NCBI GenBank assembly: GCA_023078685.1
Contig: JALGAS010000002.1
Coordinates: forward strand, 4,774,001 to 4,838,000
From: Neopestalotiopsis rosae
Lineage: Eukaryota > Ascomycota > Sordariomycetes > Amphisphaeriales > Sporocadaceae
Length of the DNA stretch: 64,000 nucleotides
Reading direction: 5' to 3'
Shown here one piece after another: positions 45,643 through 57,178 of this stretch. Within the stretch, counting starts at the first letter, position 1. The number at the start of each line of letters is the position of its first letter. The notes beneath the pieces were generated by a model that was not told the DNA's origin, made no database searches, and saw only the letters and a program-made list of their open reading frames with translations. Both the position numbers and the translations under genes were made by a program.

Positions 45643-47940
45643 CTAACCCAGAATAACATCTCTCTTCTGAACCTCCACTTTTGCCCAATCTTCTTTGTTG
45701 ATAGATACAAGGGCGCGCCGATAGGCAATTCGCCCATGCCACTCGACCAACATGACGTTGTGGCTCACAATATGGTCACAATTTTGCATGTGGATAATGT
45801 TCCCACAGTCCAAAGGTGAGGAAGACGGGATGCAGTGATCATCCGACTTGTCCTCTGTATTCGAGGAGAGCAGAACAAATTGACCTAGTCTCTCTGAACC
45901 ATTTCTCATGTAATCTTTAGGGACATTGAACTGGCCAATCTCTTGTCCTGAAAACACGATAGTGGCCTGTCCCAACATCTGTTTCGGCGGAGCAACCTCT
46001 GGAGATTTCCAGAGATGCGAAACGGAAGACATTGCTTCTTGAAGACGGTCAAATTTGAACAGTCGTTTCCACCATGGGCCAAGACGATGACGATGCTCCT
46101 TGTCGTTTCCTCCAGATTCTGTATCGCTATCTTTGCTGTTCTCAACAAGCTTCACCGTGAGGTGTGCCATGTTTGCAGAAAAGTGTAGATACTTAAAGTG
46201 TATATCAAGGTTCGTCAGATCGGCATTCGCCTTGGGAAGCGTGTGAGGTCTCCTCAGTGCTCGGGAGGCTTGGGTCAGCATAAGCATCCATGACAAAAGA
46301 TTGTACGGACGTTTTGGTTCGATAGGAGACAGCCAGGAGACCTCAGAAACCAGATCTCCACAAGATCCCCGGAACCTAACACCATTTTTGCTCGAGAGCC
46401 ATGCCCAAGATGGCACGGGATATGATATCGCATCGCGTGTGACTCCTCCCATCAGATGGCTTTGGATGTTTTCTTGGTAACGGTCACCACAACCACACCG
46501 TAAATATGGTTTCCACAGAAGTGCCGCATCCAGTATCTCGAAGGGCATAGCCCAGATATATCCCTGCGGAAATGACTTTGCTTGGGCTTCCAGAATTCCG
46601 GTGAATGCCCACAGAGAATCCCTTTCGTCTTTGAATGTTCTCTCTGAGAATATTTCAACATCTCGACAATATTCCATGGTTCGGCACCTCGATCGGAACA
46701 ACGATACATCCAAGCCATCCGCAGACCCCCACAATGATTCCAAGCCACTGTTCTCAGGTGATTGAGGTTGTGATTCGAGATTGGTATCTTCCCTCCAAGT
46801 CATATTCTGGCATATCCAGAAGACTTGGTTTTCTGCAAAGAGCAGAATTCTTCTTGCAAGGTATGCCTCCTGAAATGTCCAACCTCGAGTGTTCCAATTG
46901 GTTTCGTCAACGACCACCGAAATCTTTGGATCAGTTGTGATGAATTTCCATGGCCCAAGGCTTTCGATCTGCTGCCAGCTCTTTCTCATATTTGACCCAA
47001 CGCCAGACAGTCCAGCATGCGCAGAATTCCCCGTAGCTGCGGCAATGACCAAGTCAGCGTCCCTGTAGATCTTGCTCATGTTTGGAAGTTGCATCTTCTT
47101 GTCGCCTGCGTCGTCTTGGACAATGCAGATTGAATCAACCCACATAAAGCGGTAGCCCAAATCTTTCGTGAACTGCATTGCGTCCAAAATGGTTCGTGGG
47201 ACGTTGATGCATTGAAGCCCACCCTCCAGCAAGATCTTGGGCAGCCTCTCCCGAGTCGTTAAGGGCTCCGTATCTTTGCCCCAGACATAGGACAATGCTG
47301 TATACTTGTAACTGGAGTCTGCCTCGATGACTCTTGAAAGCTTCAAATCGATCAAGCGCAAGGGCGCAGATGCCTGTGAGCTCATTTGATTGCAATGTTG
47401 GTGATTTGAACCGCAAGAGCGCATCCAGCTTCTTACGAGATCGATGTCGACGATTGGGGGTACTATCCGACCTTGAGGATCCTCGACATTCCGACCGCGT
47501 TCACGACTATGCTCTCCACTGGGCGGATCCGGGGGGTGCGTATGTGCTACTATTCTACCTATCGGCTTACTCTGGCGTTCAGATTCAATTGAAACAACCA
47601 AGCCGCCACACAACCGAACGCTAAAATCAGATTCTGGGCTTTCAGAGACATCGAAATTCCTTTGCTGGATGATGAGGTTCCTCGCAGGCGCCTTACTGGT
47701 CTTTTCATTGTCAAAACGGAAGAAAGAACTGATCAGTCGGCAGCCTGGACATGTCGTTGTGTTGGCATGGTATTCATCTCGAGTGTGCAGATGAGGCCCA
47801 CGCGAATGTCCATGGCCATCACACCTCCCCTCGCCACCTTTCATGACAAAGTCCAAAAGTGGTTGACATGCCGGACACAAGCCATTAGGGAGACTTCGCC
47901 GTCCAGATTTCAAAACTTCGTCCAAAACAAGGCACGACAT
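45643..47940 (-). CDS. heterokaryon-incompatibility (HET) domain protein
   Basis: Single-exon frame of 765 aa from ATG 47940. A Cys-rich N-terminus (LCPACQPLLDF, TTCPGCRLISSFF) precedes the HET domain (PF06985). That domain is recognised by YKYTALSYVWGKDTEP, YRFMWVDSICIVQDD, MSKIYRDADLVIAAATG and NWNTRGWTFQEAYLARRIL. The C-terminal third has no family I recognise. HET domains mediate nonself recognition and can trigger cell death when activated. Its partner or trigger is unknown. It lies 3 kb from the PigL_N / GTPase locus. Confidence 0.93.
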   Translation of the reverse strand: MSCLVLDEVLKSGRRSLPNGLCPACQPLLDFVMKGGEGRCDGHGHSRGPHLHTRDEYHANTTTCPGCRLISSFFRFDNEKTSKAPARNLIIQQRNFDVSESPESDFSVRLCGGLVVSIESERQSKPIGRIVAHTHPPDPPSGEHSRERGRNVEDPQGRIVPPIVDIDLVRSWMRSCGSNHQHCNQMSSQASAPLRLIDLKLSRVIEADSSYKYTALSYVWGKDTEPLTTRERLPKILLEGGLQCINVPRTILDAMQFTKDLGYRFMWVDSICIVQDDAGDKKMQLPNMSKIYRDADLVIAAATGNSAHAGLSGVGSNMRKSWQQIESLGPWKFITTDPKISVVVDETNWNTRGWTFQEAYLARRILLFAENQVFWICQNMTWREDTNLESQPQSPENSGLESLWGSADGLDVSLFRSRCRTMEYCRDVEIFSERTFKDERDSLWAFTGILEAQAKSFPQGYIWAMPFEILDAALLWKPYLRCGCGDRYQENIQSHLMGGVTRDAISYPVPSWAWLSSKNGVRFRGSCGDLVSEVSWLSPIEPKRPYNLLSWMLMLTQASRALRRPHTLPKANADLTNLDIHFKYLHFSANMAHLTVKLVENSKDSDTESGGNDKEHRHRLGPWWKRLFKFDRLQEAMSSVSHLWKSPEVAPPKQMLGQATIVFSGQEIGQFNVPKDYMRNGSERLGQFVLLSSNTEDKSDDHCIPSSSPLDCGNIIHMQNCDHIVSHNVMLVEWHGRIAYRRALVSINKEDWAKVEVQKRDVILG

Positions 47941-49173
47941 TTTTGTGAGAGAAGCGAAGAAAAGAAGTTGAAAAGCCGAAATGGCCCGCTGCTCATTGAA
48001 ATTGGAAAGTTTGCAAGTAATAGTCCTCTTCAGATCGTGGCTGTTGCCTGTCGAACACGTCGGCTTGCATCAAGTCCCTTGTCCATTCTACCATCCTACC
48101 ACATGTATCGCCCAATAGATCATATCATCAACGCCGAGGGTCCCACCTATGAGCTGGTCCGAACTACTGCAATGGGCCCCCTGTTTTTCTATATTCAGGG
48201 TGCCAATGGCCCCGCGCCAGAGCCTACACCAGCCAATTGACTAAGGTTAGGTAGATATGCTACTACTATGATACAACAAGTAGAACATAACGCATAACAG
48301 AATCAGGCCAATTCTTCTAAAAAAAAAATTTGTCCTTGTTCGCGCAGTGCGGACTTTCACCATAGTCACCAGGATCTCGCCAATCTATTGTGAAGCCTGA
48401 TCAAAATAGGATCCCTTACTAAATATTCAATTGAAAGCACCAGATACATGTTAATTAACAAAAAGAGAAGGAGGGGGGGGGGGGGGGGGGGGGGGGACAC
48501 TGCATGCTTCTATCGCAACCAATTTGCAATTGGTCCTGTTTGTGGTTCTCATGTTACATGACATATGTCTGCATTCTAGTCTATATCCCATCAGATTGAT
48601 TGTTCGTCCTCTTCTTGATCGGACAAGAAAGGCGTGGCCTCAAATGTACAGAAATGTTACTACGGGAGGTCAGGGGTAGATGTCTCTGGTCCCTGATCCC
48701 CGTAAAGCCCGGGGATATTAGAATGCCGCTGAAATATAGATCCATCGTAGACATAAACATGGCTGTGCGAATCAGCGCTGTAGGAAGGGCGAATGATGGG
48801 AGGCTGTGCTTGTTGGAAACCCAGAGTTGATTGGAGAAGAAGCAGCCATTATCCAGTGCCATGATGCCGGTAATAGAGCAGGCAACACAGCCCTGTAACT
48901 CAGTTCAGTCCAAAGCGCCTGATGGCCATAAGGGCGGGACAGACTAATGCGACAAGGGACCTAATGCATGTGGTTGCACCATCCCTCCTACTGTGTATTC
49001 AGGTGCTGACCTATACCGTATGTACCTGCTTTACCCCTCTTCAAGCTCACTGGAAATTCCGCAGGCGTTCGAAGGCAGGACTATGGTGGTTCAATCTAAA
49101 TCATCACTTTACTAGTATTTAGTATATACTTCTTTAACCTTGCCTCAAGCCACCGCGACGTGCTGATTGGACC
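47941..49173. other. intergenic, 1.2 kb
   Basis: HET gene upstream region and hydrolase promoter. It contains the G homopolymer at 48473-48496. A long plus-strand frame entering from the HET gene (to 48240) is a shadow without motifs. No gene called. Confidence 0.5.
48473..48496 (+). repeat. G homopolymer, 24 nt
   Basis: A run of 24 G lies upstream of the HET gene, preceded by an AGAAGGAG purine stretch. Length in the assembly may be unreliable because such runs are prone to sequencing and replication slippage. Confidence 0.85.
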
Positions 49174-50291
49174 ATGGGGACGTTGCATCAACGCGAGACC
49201 TTTTTCGTGGGCGGCTCTTACACTCAAGGCGAGGATGGTACCCATAGGTTGTCGGGACAGATGTATGTTGAGCATCTCTCACCAAGTCGGGCCGTAGAAA
49301 CCAAACCTTTTCCTCTGGTCTTCATCCATGGTGCAACGAGATCTGGCAATGTCAGTCACCCATATATCCACAAGGACGATGCACGCTAACTAATTCCCAG
49401 GACTGGATCACGAAGCCGGACGGCAAGCCAGGGTGGGCTTCGTTCTTCTTGTCGCAGGGGTACGAGCTCTACCTTATAGACCAGCCGTTTCGCGGCCGCA
49501 GTGCCTGGCCCCCGGGCCACTCGACCATCATTGCCTACACCGCCGAGCAGATCCAGCAGGTTTTTACGGCGTGCAAGCAGTATGAGATTTGGCCTCAAGC
49601 AGCTCTACACACACAATGGCCTGGCACCGGTGTCATGGGCGATCCCGTCTTTGACCAGCTATTCGCCTCGACCCTCCAGATGGTCGGCGACACAGACCTC
49701 CAGGAGCGAGCAACACAGGCCGCGTGCGCAGCTTTATTGGATCGAATCAACAGACCAGTGATTCTGATCGGTCATTCCCAGGGTGGCTCATCTCCGCTGC
49801 TCGTGGCTGACGTGCGACCAAGTCAGGTCAAGATGATTGTGACCATAGAGCCAGTCGGTCCACCATTTTCCAAAGCTTCGTTTATTAAGGGCCCAGGGGC
49901 GCGGTATGGCGTCTCCTTTGCCCCAATCACCTACGATCCTCCGGTCACCGACCCGGACACGGATTTTGTTCAGACAGTCTTGAAGGCAGATTCGCCGTCG
50001 CACGTGGACTGCCTGCAGCAGGCTGAAGATCCGCCACCGCGGCAGCTCATCAATCTCAAGGGGATTCCTGTTCTGCTCATGACGGCCCAAGCGTCATACC
50101 ACGCACAATACGATTGGGCAATTGTGCGATATCTACAACAAGCTGGTGTGGAGGCGGAACACTTGGAGTTGCAGGACGTGGGCATCTTTGGCAATGGACA
50201 CATGATGTTTCTCGAAAAGAACAGCGACGAGATTGCCGCTGCGCTCGAAGGCCGAATGAATGAGATTTTGAAGCGCAGAGCATCAGCCTAA
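49174..50291 (+). CDS. alpha/beta-hydrolase family protein
   Basis: Predicted 355 aa in two exons (49174-49350, 49401-50291); the join gives IHGATRSGNDWITKPDG. The oxyanion motif is PLVFIHGATRSG, the nucleophile elbow is LIGHSQGGSS, and a His candidate lies in GIFGNGHMMFLEKN. There is no signal peptide, so it is probably cytosolic. It resembles the small group of fungal and bacterial esterase-like hydrolases with a DQPFRGRSAWPPG strand. The substrate is unknown. Confidence 0.88.
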
Positions 50292-50721
50292 TGGCATTCC
50301 TCATTAGCAACTGAATATCGAGCCCCTGAAATTTTACCTCTTGTTTTTAGCTGAGTACTCAAGTAAGCATTTAATCATTTGAGAGAGACACATACTTGAC
50401 GAACGTGCGTAGAGGTTATTTGGTGCCATGCCGACCAGACTCCACGAGATTCATTGCGAGCTCGCCTTCTGGTATAGCGACCCCGGCGCCCCGCAGTTTT
50501 GGGACAGTCTTGACTCATTCAAGTCATGACCGTTTTCGGGCGCACGTTGCAACAGTCATCTCTAGAATTTCGTGTGTATTATGTATGTTCTTGCGAGGAG
50601 ATAACCGCAACAATGAAGCGTCAGGAAGATTTCTGAGATTGTTATTTGGAATTTCTTCATTCAAAAATATCGCTACTCAAAGCATTCTCCATATTCCGCG
50701 AGATTTACAAACTCTGCGAAA
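50292..50721. other. intergenic
   Basis: Hydrolase 3' flank and promoter of the PNPOx-like gene. No gene seen. Confidence 0.5.
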
Positions 50722-51387
50722 ATGGCAGAGGAACAAAATACTATAAGAGCAAAACTGCGAGGCCTGTCGTCACTCAAGGGTCCTCTGCCGGACTTTAATC
50801 CTTCGACATTGCCCGACACTCCACAGAAGGCCTTCGAACTCTGGTTTGACAATGCCATTGCTCAGGGCATTACCGAGCCTCACGCCATGACTCTATCAAC
50901 CGTGGACGAACAGGGACGACCGGACGCTCGTGTTCTAATTCTGAAAGATCTCGACGAGCGTGGTTGGCATTTCGCCGCCAAGGGTACCAGTCCCAAGGGC
51001 AAGCAGATTGAGCAGAACGCCGAGGTAGCCCTCACCTTTTACTGGTCCAAGTTGGGGCGTCAGGTACGCATTCGAGGCACTGCTCGCGCGCAATCGGTTG
51101 AGGACTGCGCGAGGGATTTCGCGGAGCGGCCGGTCAGCTCCAAGATCAGTGCTGCAGCGTCCAAGCAGAGCGACATCTTGACATCGCCGGATGATCTGAA
51201 GCAGGCGTTGAAGAGCGCCGAAGCACTGTTTGCTGAGAACCCCGATGAAGTCATGCCGAGCTGGAAAGTCTACGCCGTGGCTCCGACTGTGGTTGAATTT
51301 TGGCAAGGTGCGACCGATCGCATGCACAAGCGTGTCGTTTACCAACGTGAAGGTGAAGCCTGGAAGAAGCAAGCGCTTTGGCCCTAG
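50722..51387 (+). CDS. pyridoxamine 5'-phosphate oxidase-like FMN protein
   Basis: Single-exon frame of 221 aa from ATG 50722. It carries the PNPOx domain: HAMTLSTVDEQGRPDARVLI and LKDLDERGWHFAAKGTSPKG (FMN-binding strands), then ALTFYWSKLGRQVRIRGTA. The C-terminus has EFWQGATDRMHKRVVYQREG, the dimerisation/substrate region of PdxH-type enzymes (EFWQG...RLHDR-like). It could make pyridoxal phosphate, but the substitutions at the end (RMHKR) fit a paralogue of the fungal PNPOx-like group with an uncertain substrate. Confidence 0.85.
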   Translation: MAEEQNTIRAKLRGLSSLKGPLPDFNPSTLPDTPQKAFELWFDNAIAQGITEPHAMTLSTVDEQGRPDARVLILKDLDERGWHFAAKGTSPKGKQIEQNAEVALTFYWSKLGRQVRIRGTARAQSVEDCARDFAERPVSSKISAAASKQSDILTSPDDLKQALKSAEALFAENPDEVMPSWKVYAVAPTVVEFWQGATDRMHKRVVYQREGEAWKKQALWP

Positions 51388-52623
51388 GTTAGACATCTCG
51401 CGCCCTCATTGCGAAGGCCGACTTCTGTTCATCAGGTATAGTCCACTATGTTGAGAAGGTAATTGTCATTGGTGCTGGATCGTCACATCACTCATGTATC
51501 ACAAGTCTGTAAATTTGTGTAGATGAATGACAAGACTGTGGTCTCGAATCTTTTCCCATACTACTATAGCCTGGGCAGCGAACTCGTATGATTGATTTAC
51601 CACTCAACCTTCCTCTGTCTGATTCTATAGGTAATTGTCCGGGATGTGTAGAACATGACTATAATTATGTACTCATTCATTGGCAGGCCTAGACTAGTCT
51701 AGGAGGCCCACGAAGGCCTTCTCATTTTTGGCGTCCAACTTGAAACTATTGTCGCAAATTGTTTTGCAGAGCTTTCGAAAAGCGACAACTTGAAGAATTA
51801 GCTATGAATACCAGACGGGCACCAATATATACCGTCTAAAGTTTATTTTCATTTTTTCTGAAGCTCTTCCTTGACATTCTCACGCTGAGGATGGTCCGTG
51901 ATGTGTGGAAAGCTAACTTCGTATAACCTGTAGGTGTCTCAACCCCAGACTACAGTCTACTTGGCTTTCCTTGGCACTCCACGCGATTGACACTGCGTTC
52001 GGGTCGATCCCGCCAAAAGCTTCCCTGTCAATGAGACACTTCAAACAAGCTTATTCTGAAGGCGGTAATATGACACGCGACCACACTTGGCAGATGACCA
52101 AGACTTCTTACTCACAAAGAATGTGTACTAATATTGGGACGACAGCTTGTGTCAAAATTGACAAGCCTTCATGTCCTGACACGGCACGAGTTGCATTTTC
52201 TTTCACTACACCGTCGAGTCATTATACTTGGTAGCCATACTATGGCCGAAGATATTTATCATCGGCTGAACGGCACGCGTCGACGAGACCAGGACTTCGG
52301 ACGGATTAATTATTGGCAAAAGGGCATGCGCTATTGGTAGGAAATATTTCCAGTATGTATTGGAGTGGTTTCGCAAGTGTTATACGACCACGATTGTTTA
52401 GAGGCTGGTTGCGTTTGGTCGGTGGTCCTATACAGAGCACTGTAGGAAGGCTTCAGTGCAAGCAATAGTATAAGTAATCAAGTCTTCAGCCAACACTTGC
52501 CCACTTTCTATAAGTCATCAAATCTGATCAAGCTTCAAGTCCAACTTCTTGTTTAATTATTCACCTTGTATTAACACTTCTTATTACCAACCTTGGAATT
52601 TGAGCAATAACAACTTCACCGAG
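51388..52623. other. intergenic, 1.2 kb
   Basis: Promoter region of the AA8-type gene and 3' flank of the PNPOx-like gene. Short frames only; no gene called. Confidence 0.5.
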
Positions 52624-53430
52624 ATGAAGCTCAGTCTTTCGACGCTCTTGTCCTCCCTTCGACCATCCTTACGCTATCTCTTCATCCTCATGGTCGCTCA
52701 ACAAGTCGCCGCAGACGACGATGATGATTCGACAAAGATTACAACCAACTTTACCGAGCCCGCAACCGGGCTACCCATGCAGAGATTCTTTGGCGCAAAG
52801 TCGGGCTTTGGCTTCGCCATCGCCGTACCAGATACCACGAGCTCTACCAACGCTACTTCGTTCATCGGGCACATGACCTTTCCCCTCGCCAACGGTGCGG
52901 GCTGGGGCGGGTGGTCCCTGACCGGAGACATGGAAGGGCCGCTGCTCATGGCGGCCTGGCTAGGACCTGACGGCGGCAGCGTGGTCTCGTCGTTCCGCCA
53001 GGCCGACAACGAGGACGACAACCCTCCCGAGGTCGCCGGATCCTTTGCGGTGCGTCCGATCGCCGAAGCCACGTCGGCCAACTCCTCGTTCCTGACCTAC
53101 ACGTTCCTGTGCGAGGGGTGCCTGGCCTCCGGTTTCGGGCTGGGCCCCGACCAGACGGCGGCGACGGTCGAGATGGGCTGGGCCCTCGGCAGCAAGGCCG
53201 TGGGCAACCCCGAGACGAGTGCCGCCACGCTCAACTTCCACGACGTCGGCTTTGGTGGCTTTCAGGCGCAGCTGGGGCTGGCTCGTTTGCCCCAGGGGGA
53301 CTTTGACAGAGTTGCGGCCTTGGCCGGGCCGCCGGCCCAGCCAGCTACCGGCGCGGTGCAATTTTCTGGCGGCAGCAATGGAGGCGATGGCGATGATAGC
53401 GATGACAGTGATGACGAAGACGATGACTAG
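52624..53430 (+). CDS. secreted stand-alone CDH-type cytochrome domain (AA8-like)
   Basis: Predicted 268 aa from the ATG at 52624; the upstream frame extension starts with a non-ATG codon. A signal peptide (FILMVAQQVAA) is followed by a short acidic stretch. The domain has the features of the cellobiose-dehydrogenase cytochrome (PF16010): FAIAVPDTTSS, GAGWGGWSLTGDMEGPLLMA with a candidate axial Met, a CEGC cysteine pair and ATLNFHDVGFGGF with a candidate axial His. Such domains carry heme b and pass electrons to lytic polysaccharide monooxygenases or reduce iron. No dehydrogenase domain follows. Instead the protein ends in a Ser/Asp tail (DDSDDSDDEDDD). Confidence 0.82.
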   Translation: MKLSLSTLLSSLRPSLRYLFILMVAQQVAADDDDDSTKITTNFTEPATGLPMQRFFGAKSGFGFAIAVPDTTSSTNATSFIGHMTFPLANGAGWGGWSLTGDMEGPLLMAAWLGPDGGSVVSSFRQADNEDDNPPEVAGSFAVRPIAEATSANSSFLTYTFLCEGCLASGFGLGPDQTAATVEMGWALGSKAVGNPETSAATLNFHDVGFGGFQAQLGLARLPQGDFDRVAALAGPPAQPATGAVQFSGGSNGGDGDDSDDSDDEDDD

Positions 53431-53605
53431 AACCAAAAATGAAACGGGAAGAAAAGTTTTGTCGCCGCCCAATGTGACAGGGCTGGCATTGTGAAGTGTA
53501 CGAATTGAAATTATGATTCGGAGCTACAAAGTACATCTGAGAGATCTAGTCTAGTCTATATGCGTGAATAGATGCATAATTACTAAAAGACAATACGATG
53601 TGCTA

Positions 53606-54826
53606 TTAAGCAAGCGCCACGACCTCCACTTTCCGTTGTTCTTGGTTGACAGTCCCAACAGCAACCGCTGTTCTGGTCCCGTCTTGCTGTTCAATCCATC
53701 GCATAGGTCCCATCGGCAATTCCTTGAACTCGGCACCGTTTTCATCTTTCAGCCATTTGAGTGCGCCTAGGATCTCCGGGTCCAGGTCCGGAAGCATGCC
53801 GAAGTCGAATTTGTGCTGCCCTCCGTACTTCTGGGGTATGTTGCTGGGATCTGCAATCTCAGACAGCGTGGAGAGCTCCTGCCCTTGAGGGACGATAATA
53901 ATCTTGGAAACCGTGTTTTGGTCGAACCACTTGTTGATCCAGGACCAGACTGTTGGAAAGAAAGACGGCGCTCCAAGAACCTGTGGACTCATTAACCACT
54001 GCTGTTCATCTCGGGCCTCCATAATTGCGGCATTGCAGTGGTGCTTACATAGGTTTTTCCAAGTGTTTCGGGATAGTGTGCTGTAGCCAATGCGCTCGCA
54101 GCTTGCATGTGGTTCTTAAGTCTCCAGAACTGCATCAAGCCAACCCCTGTAACGTCTACAATACAGGTAGTCTGCGTGATGGACGTGTTGGGGTCGGGTC
54201 GGGATTTCACGGTGGAGCAGAGAGGAAACACGAATCGCGTGAGATGCTCGTAAGTACAGAACAACCGCAACATTGCCTGAGACTCTGTGCTTGTTGTTGG
54301 GTTGGTACTTTTTGAGCAAGAAGCCTCATAGTCAGCCATAACACGCGGTTGAAGCTGTCCAATCTCAAAAAGATACAACGGAACGCCGTTTCGGTCTCTA
54401 CGGCCAGTCCAGTGAGTATACTAGATAATCATCGCGTGAGTCAATATTGAAGTGCAGGTATATGTCGTTTGTCAGGTATCAGAGGGTTGACGAACCAGCT
54501 TTCGAGTTTCCTCATAGTTGGATACATCGATGGTCTCGTAGAGTTCCAGAAGCTTATTTGCATCCCGCCACTTTCGTGTTTCCTGGTATTGTTGAAAAGC
54601 CTTTTCCACGTCGTAGCTACGTGCCCTCAGGAATCGCCTTTCAGAGATCAGTCAGTTTTCTCTCCAAATCAAAATGTAATACCAAGAATATAAACTCGTA
54701 CATCAATGTTCCGTCATCGTCAATGCCGGACCGAACATCATCGGACCCGGGGCTGCTTCCGTCTTGAATCAGGCCTTGCGCGACGCAAAGCTCTTTGAAC
54801 CTTGCAAATGCTGTGGACTCGGCCAT
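53606..54826 (-). CDS. Sec14-like CRAL-TRIO lipid-transfer protein
   Basis: Predicted 337 aa in four exons (54826-54702, 54637-54496, 54420-54049, 53980-53606), all phases consistent. The N-terminal CRAL-TRIO lobe reads MRFLRARSYDVEKAFQQYQE and the lipid pocket domain contains WTGRRDRNGVPLYLFEIG, CIVDVTGVGLMQFW and HYPETLGKTYVLGAPSFFPT. The ending IIIVPQGQELSTLSEIADPS with NIPQKYGG is the usual hinge and groove end. It should bind phosphatidylinositol or another lipid and move it between membranes. The strong fit of the exons makes the model reliable. Confidence 0.92.
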
Positions 54827-55246
54827 TGAGGGCGGCTGGCTACTCCCTAGCTTCGCGGATCGAGACCGAGGATTTTCGGGGTTCTAAAACGACTGCGCAG
54901 ACGGAGTCTGAATGCCTTTCAATTGCAATTGGACAGGCGCTTTATTTTTATGTCATTGACGGGCTTCGCAAGGGAGGTTTTTGTTGTTGGTGCCTCACCG
55001 CACTGGCTGATCATGTGGCATTAGATGAGCTACACTATATTAGGCTACCCCTTTTCGCGTACGATATACGGTGCGACTAGCACGTATTGGGTCGCTCTAA
55101 TGTGTTTTCATAATCAACCATTTGGTTTGGTTTACTTTTACAGGACCAACCTGTGCTCGCTTCATGACTTGACGCACTCGGCTCGTTGTATCACATTCAG
55201 TTTTGAGATTTCGAATGTTTCCTATGCTCAATTGCTACGCAAAAGA
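54827..55246. other. intergenic
   Basis: CRAL-TRIO promoter and 3' flank of the next regulator. No gene seen. Confidence 0.5.
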
Positions 55247-56554
55247 TTACGATACAGAACGTTCTAGTTCGTAGCCAATTTCTTGGCACGGCCATGCAAT
55301 CAAATATCTCCAGTGCGGGTCGAGGTAAAGAACGATCAATGATAATAGACGCGATGCATTGCCTTCCATAAACCAGACAGTTTCGAGACGTTTGACTAAA
55401 ATGCAGAAATGTGCCAAGACGACCAGTGCCCAAGGCTCCTTCAGATTCAACAGCCTCATGTACTCTTCAGGTGCATTTCCCACCCAATAGTTCATAGCAC
55501 TTCTCACCGGCGTGTTCAGATGGGGCACGCAGGCCCTGACAAAGGCGGCCCGGAGCGTTGTAAGGACATATTTGCATAGCCTTGACCCTGAAGTCAAATA
55601 CGAAAGCCGGGACATGAGTATGGAAAGGCGATGGTTATCCGGCAGACTAGACGAGGTGTCGACTGTACTCTCGACCTCTTGATAAACGTGTGGACCTTCC
55701 TTGATCCAGGGCTTGGAAATCTCAACTAGATGACATGAACCATGCATGAGACGAAACCATTCGGGAAACCAATTTTGGCCAATCTCCTGGGAATGTGATG
55801 ATCTAAATCCAGAGAATGAACACCACAGGATACTTTTCGCATAGGCTACAAGGGCGTAGCAGTTCTGCTCGTTGATATCTTGCAAGCATGCGCGAAACTC
55901 TGGGAGGGAAGCATGGTGGTTTCTCGCCGCTATCATTGCGTAGTGAGCTTGTTGCGACGGCTTGAGCCAAGATAAATGGGTAGCGGCCATGGCAAGAATA
56001 CCGCGCGTGACAAAAGGGTACGCCTGACCCAGTCTGGGCATGTTCATTTGGTGATAAGCAATCATCTCAGGCCGCTGTCCCCCAGCGATGGAGCATGTCG
56101 ACATGAGGTATTGATGCATGAGTTCGAGATCGACGAGGTTCAATGCTGGCGGTGAACGACGAAGGCTGCCAAAATCTAGATCTTGCGACGCTTCCAGAGT
56201 ATCATCATCAGTTGAATCCAAGTTGGAAGCCGTCTGCGCCTCTGACTTGGGCTGACTACGACGGTTTTTGCCTTGGTAAATGCAGGTGGTCGAATGTCTT
56301 TCACACCCGGAACAGACAGGTCTTCGTTCATTACACTAATGGGATTCAGTTTGGCACTCGCATCTTCAAAGGAGAATACGAACGATGTTCAAACACCGCT
56401 GGGTCACAATTACCTTCTGTCGCCGGGTCCTACAGGACTGACATCCAGTCTTGACCTTGTGGTGTGCCTTCCTTCGTCTGCAGTCCCGCTGATCGGGAAT
56501 GTGCGATATGCCTGAGCTGGAGGCTTGCGCATTTGACTGTGGGTTGTTCATCAT
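55247..56554 (-). CDS. Zn2Cys6 transcription factor (Upc2-like layout)
   Basis: Predicted 409 aa in two exons (56554-56414, 56335-55247). The intron (GTAATT to CCATTAG) sits inside the zinc cluster; the join gives HHKVKTGCQSCRTRRQK then CNERRPVCSGCERHSTTC, six ligands. The body has LELMHQYLMSTCSI, an FLTRGIL-like segment (YPFVTRGILAMAATHLSW) and a C-terminal WRYLIAWPCQEIG, as in sterol-uptake-control type regulators. Its neighbour on the left end is a destroyed P450 gene, a possible former target. Confidence 0.87.
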
Positions 56555-57178
56555 TTCATCGAAAGGCCAGCGATGATGTCTTTGACTCGGAGTGGACACG
56601 GAAATACGGTATGCGATATACGGCAGCGCAAGGTATTAAAGCGATTCAGGAACAAGAAAGTGATTTGTTCACGTCCACTGCAGGAATTGTGGCCTTTTAC
56701 CAGCAAAACCTTCTGTAAGCGCCAACGATGTTTAGGCTAGGGCCTCCCAGGCAGCTGCAAAAAAGACCTCAGCGTCAATCTCGTCGATGTTATACATTAT
56801 ACGGTATACGGAGGAGCTAATCTGCCCTCGGGTCGGATGCGCAGCCACTAGCTTTGACCGGCACCTAACTAATAAGCAGCTACTTGTTTATCATTCCCAG
56901 CGGGCATCTTCCACCTTCAAGTGATGTGTTGCAATAGCAAGTGCTGTGGATATGTAATCAAACACCACATCTGATTTCACCCACCCATCTTGAGAAGCAT
57001 TTGTTGGTATAGAGTCGAAACCAGATGTAGCCCGTGGGTACTCCATCTATCCAATCTAGTTACTTGTCAAGGATGTCTGTTTTCGTAACGTCAGAGTGCC
57101 CTTAAAGTCGCACTGCTTTACGAAGAAGTAGTTCTTGGCTTTCATGAACTTGTTACCCTCTTCTATACAACCATCGAC
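56555..57178. other. intergenic, AT-rich toward the right
   Basis: Upstream region of the zinc-cluster regulator. Toward 57 kb the sequence becomes AT-rich, merging into the RIP-damaged P450 pseudogene. No gene called. Confidence 0.5.

Noticed and set aside
47662..48240. 192-codon plus-strand frame overlapping the HET gene start
   Set aside because: Most of it is antisense to the HET coding region, it has no motif and its start codon is not supported.
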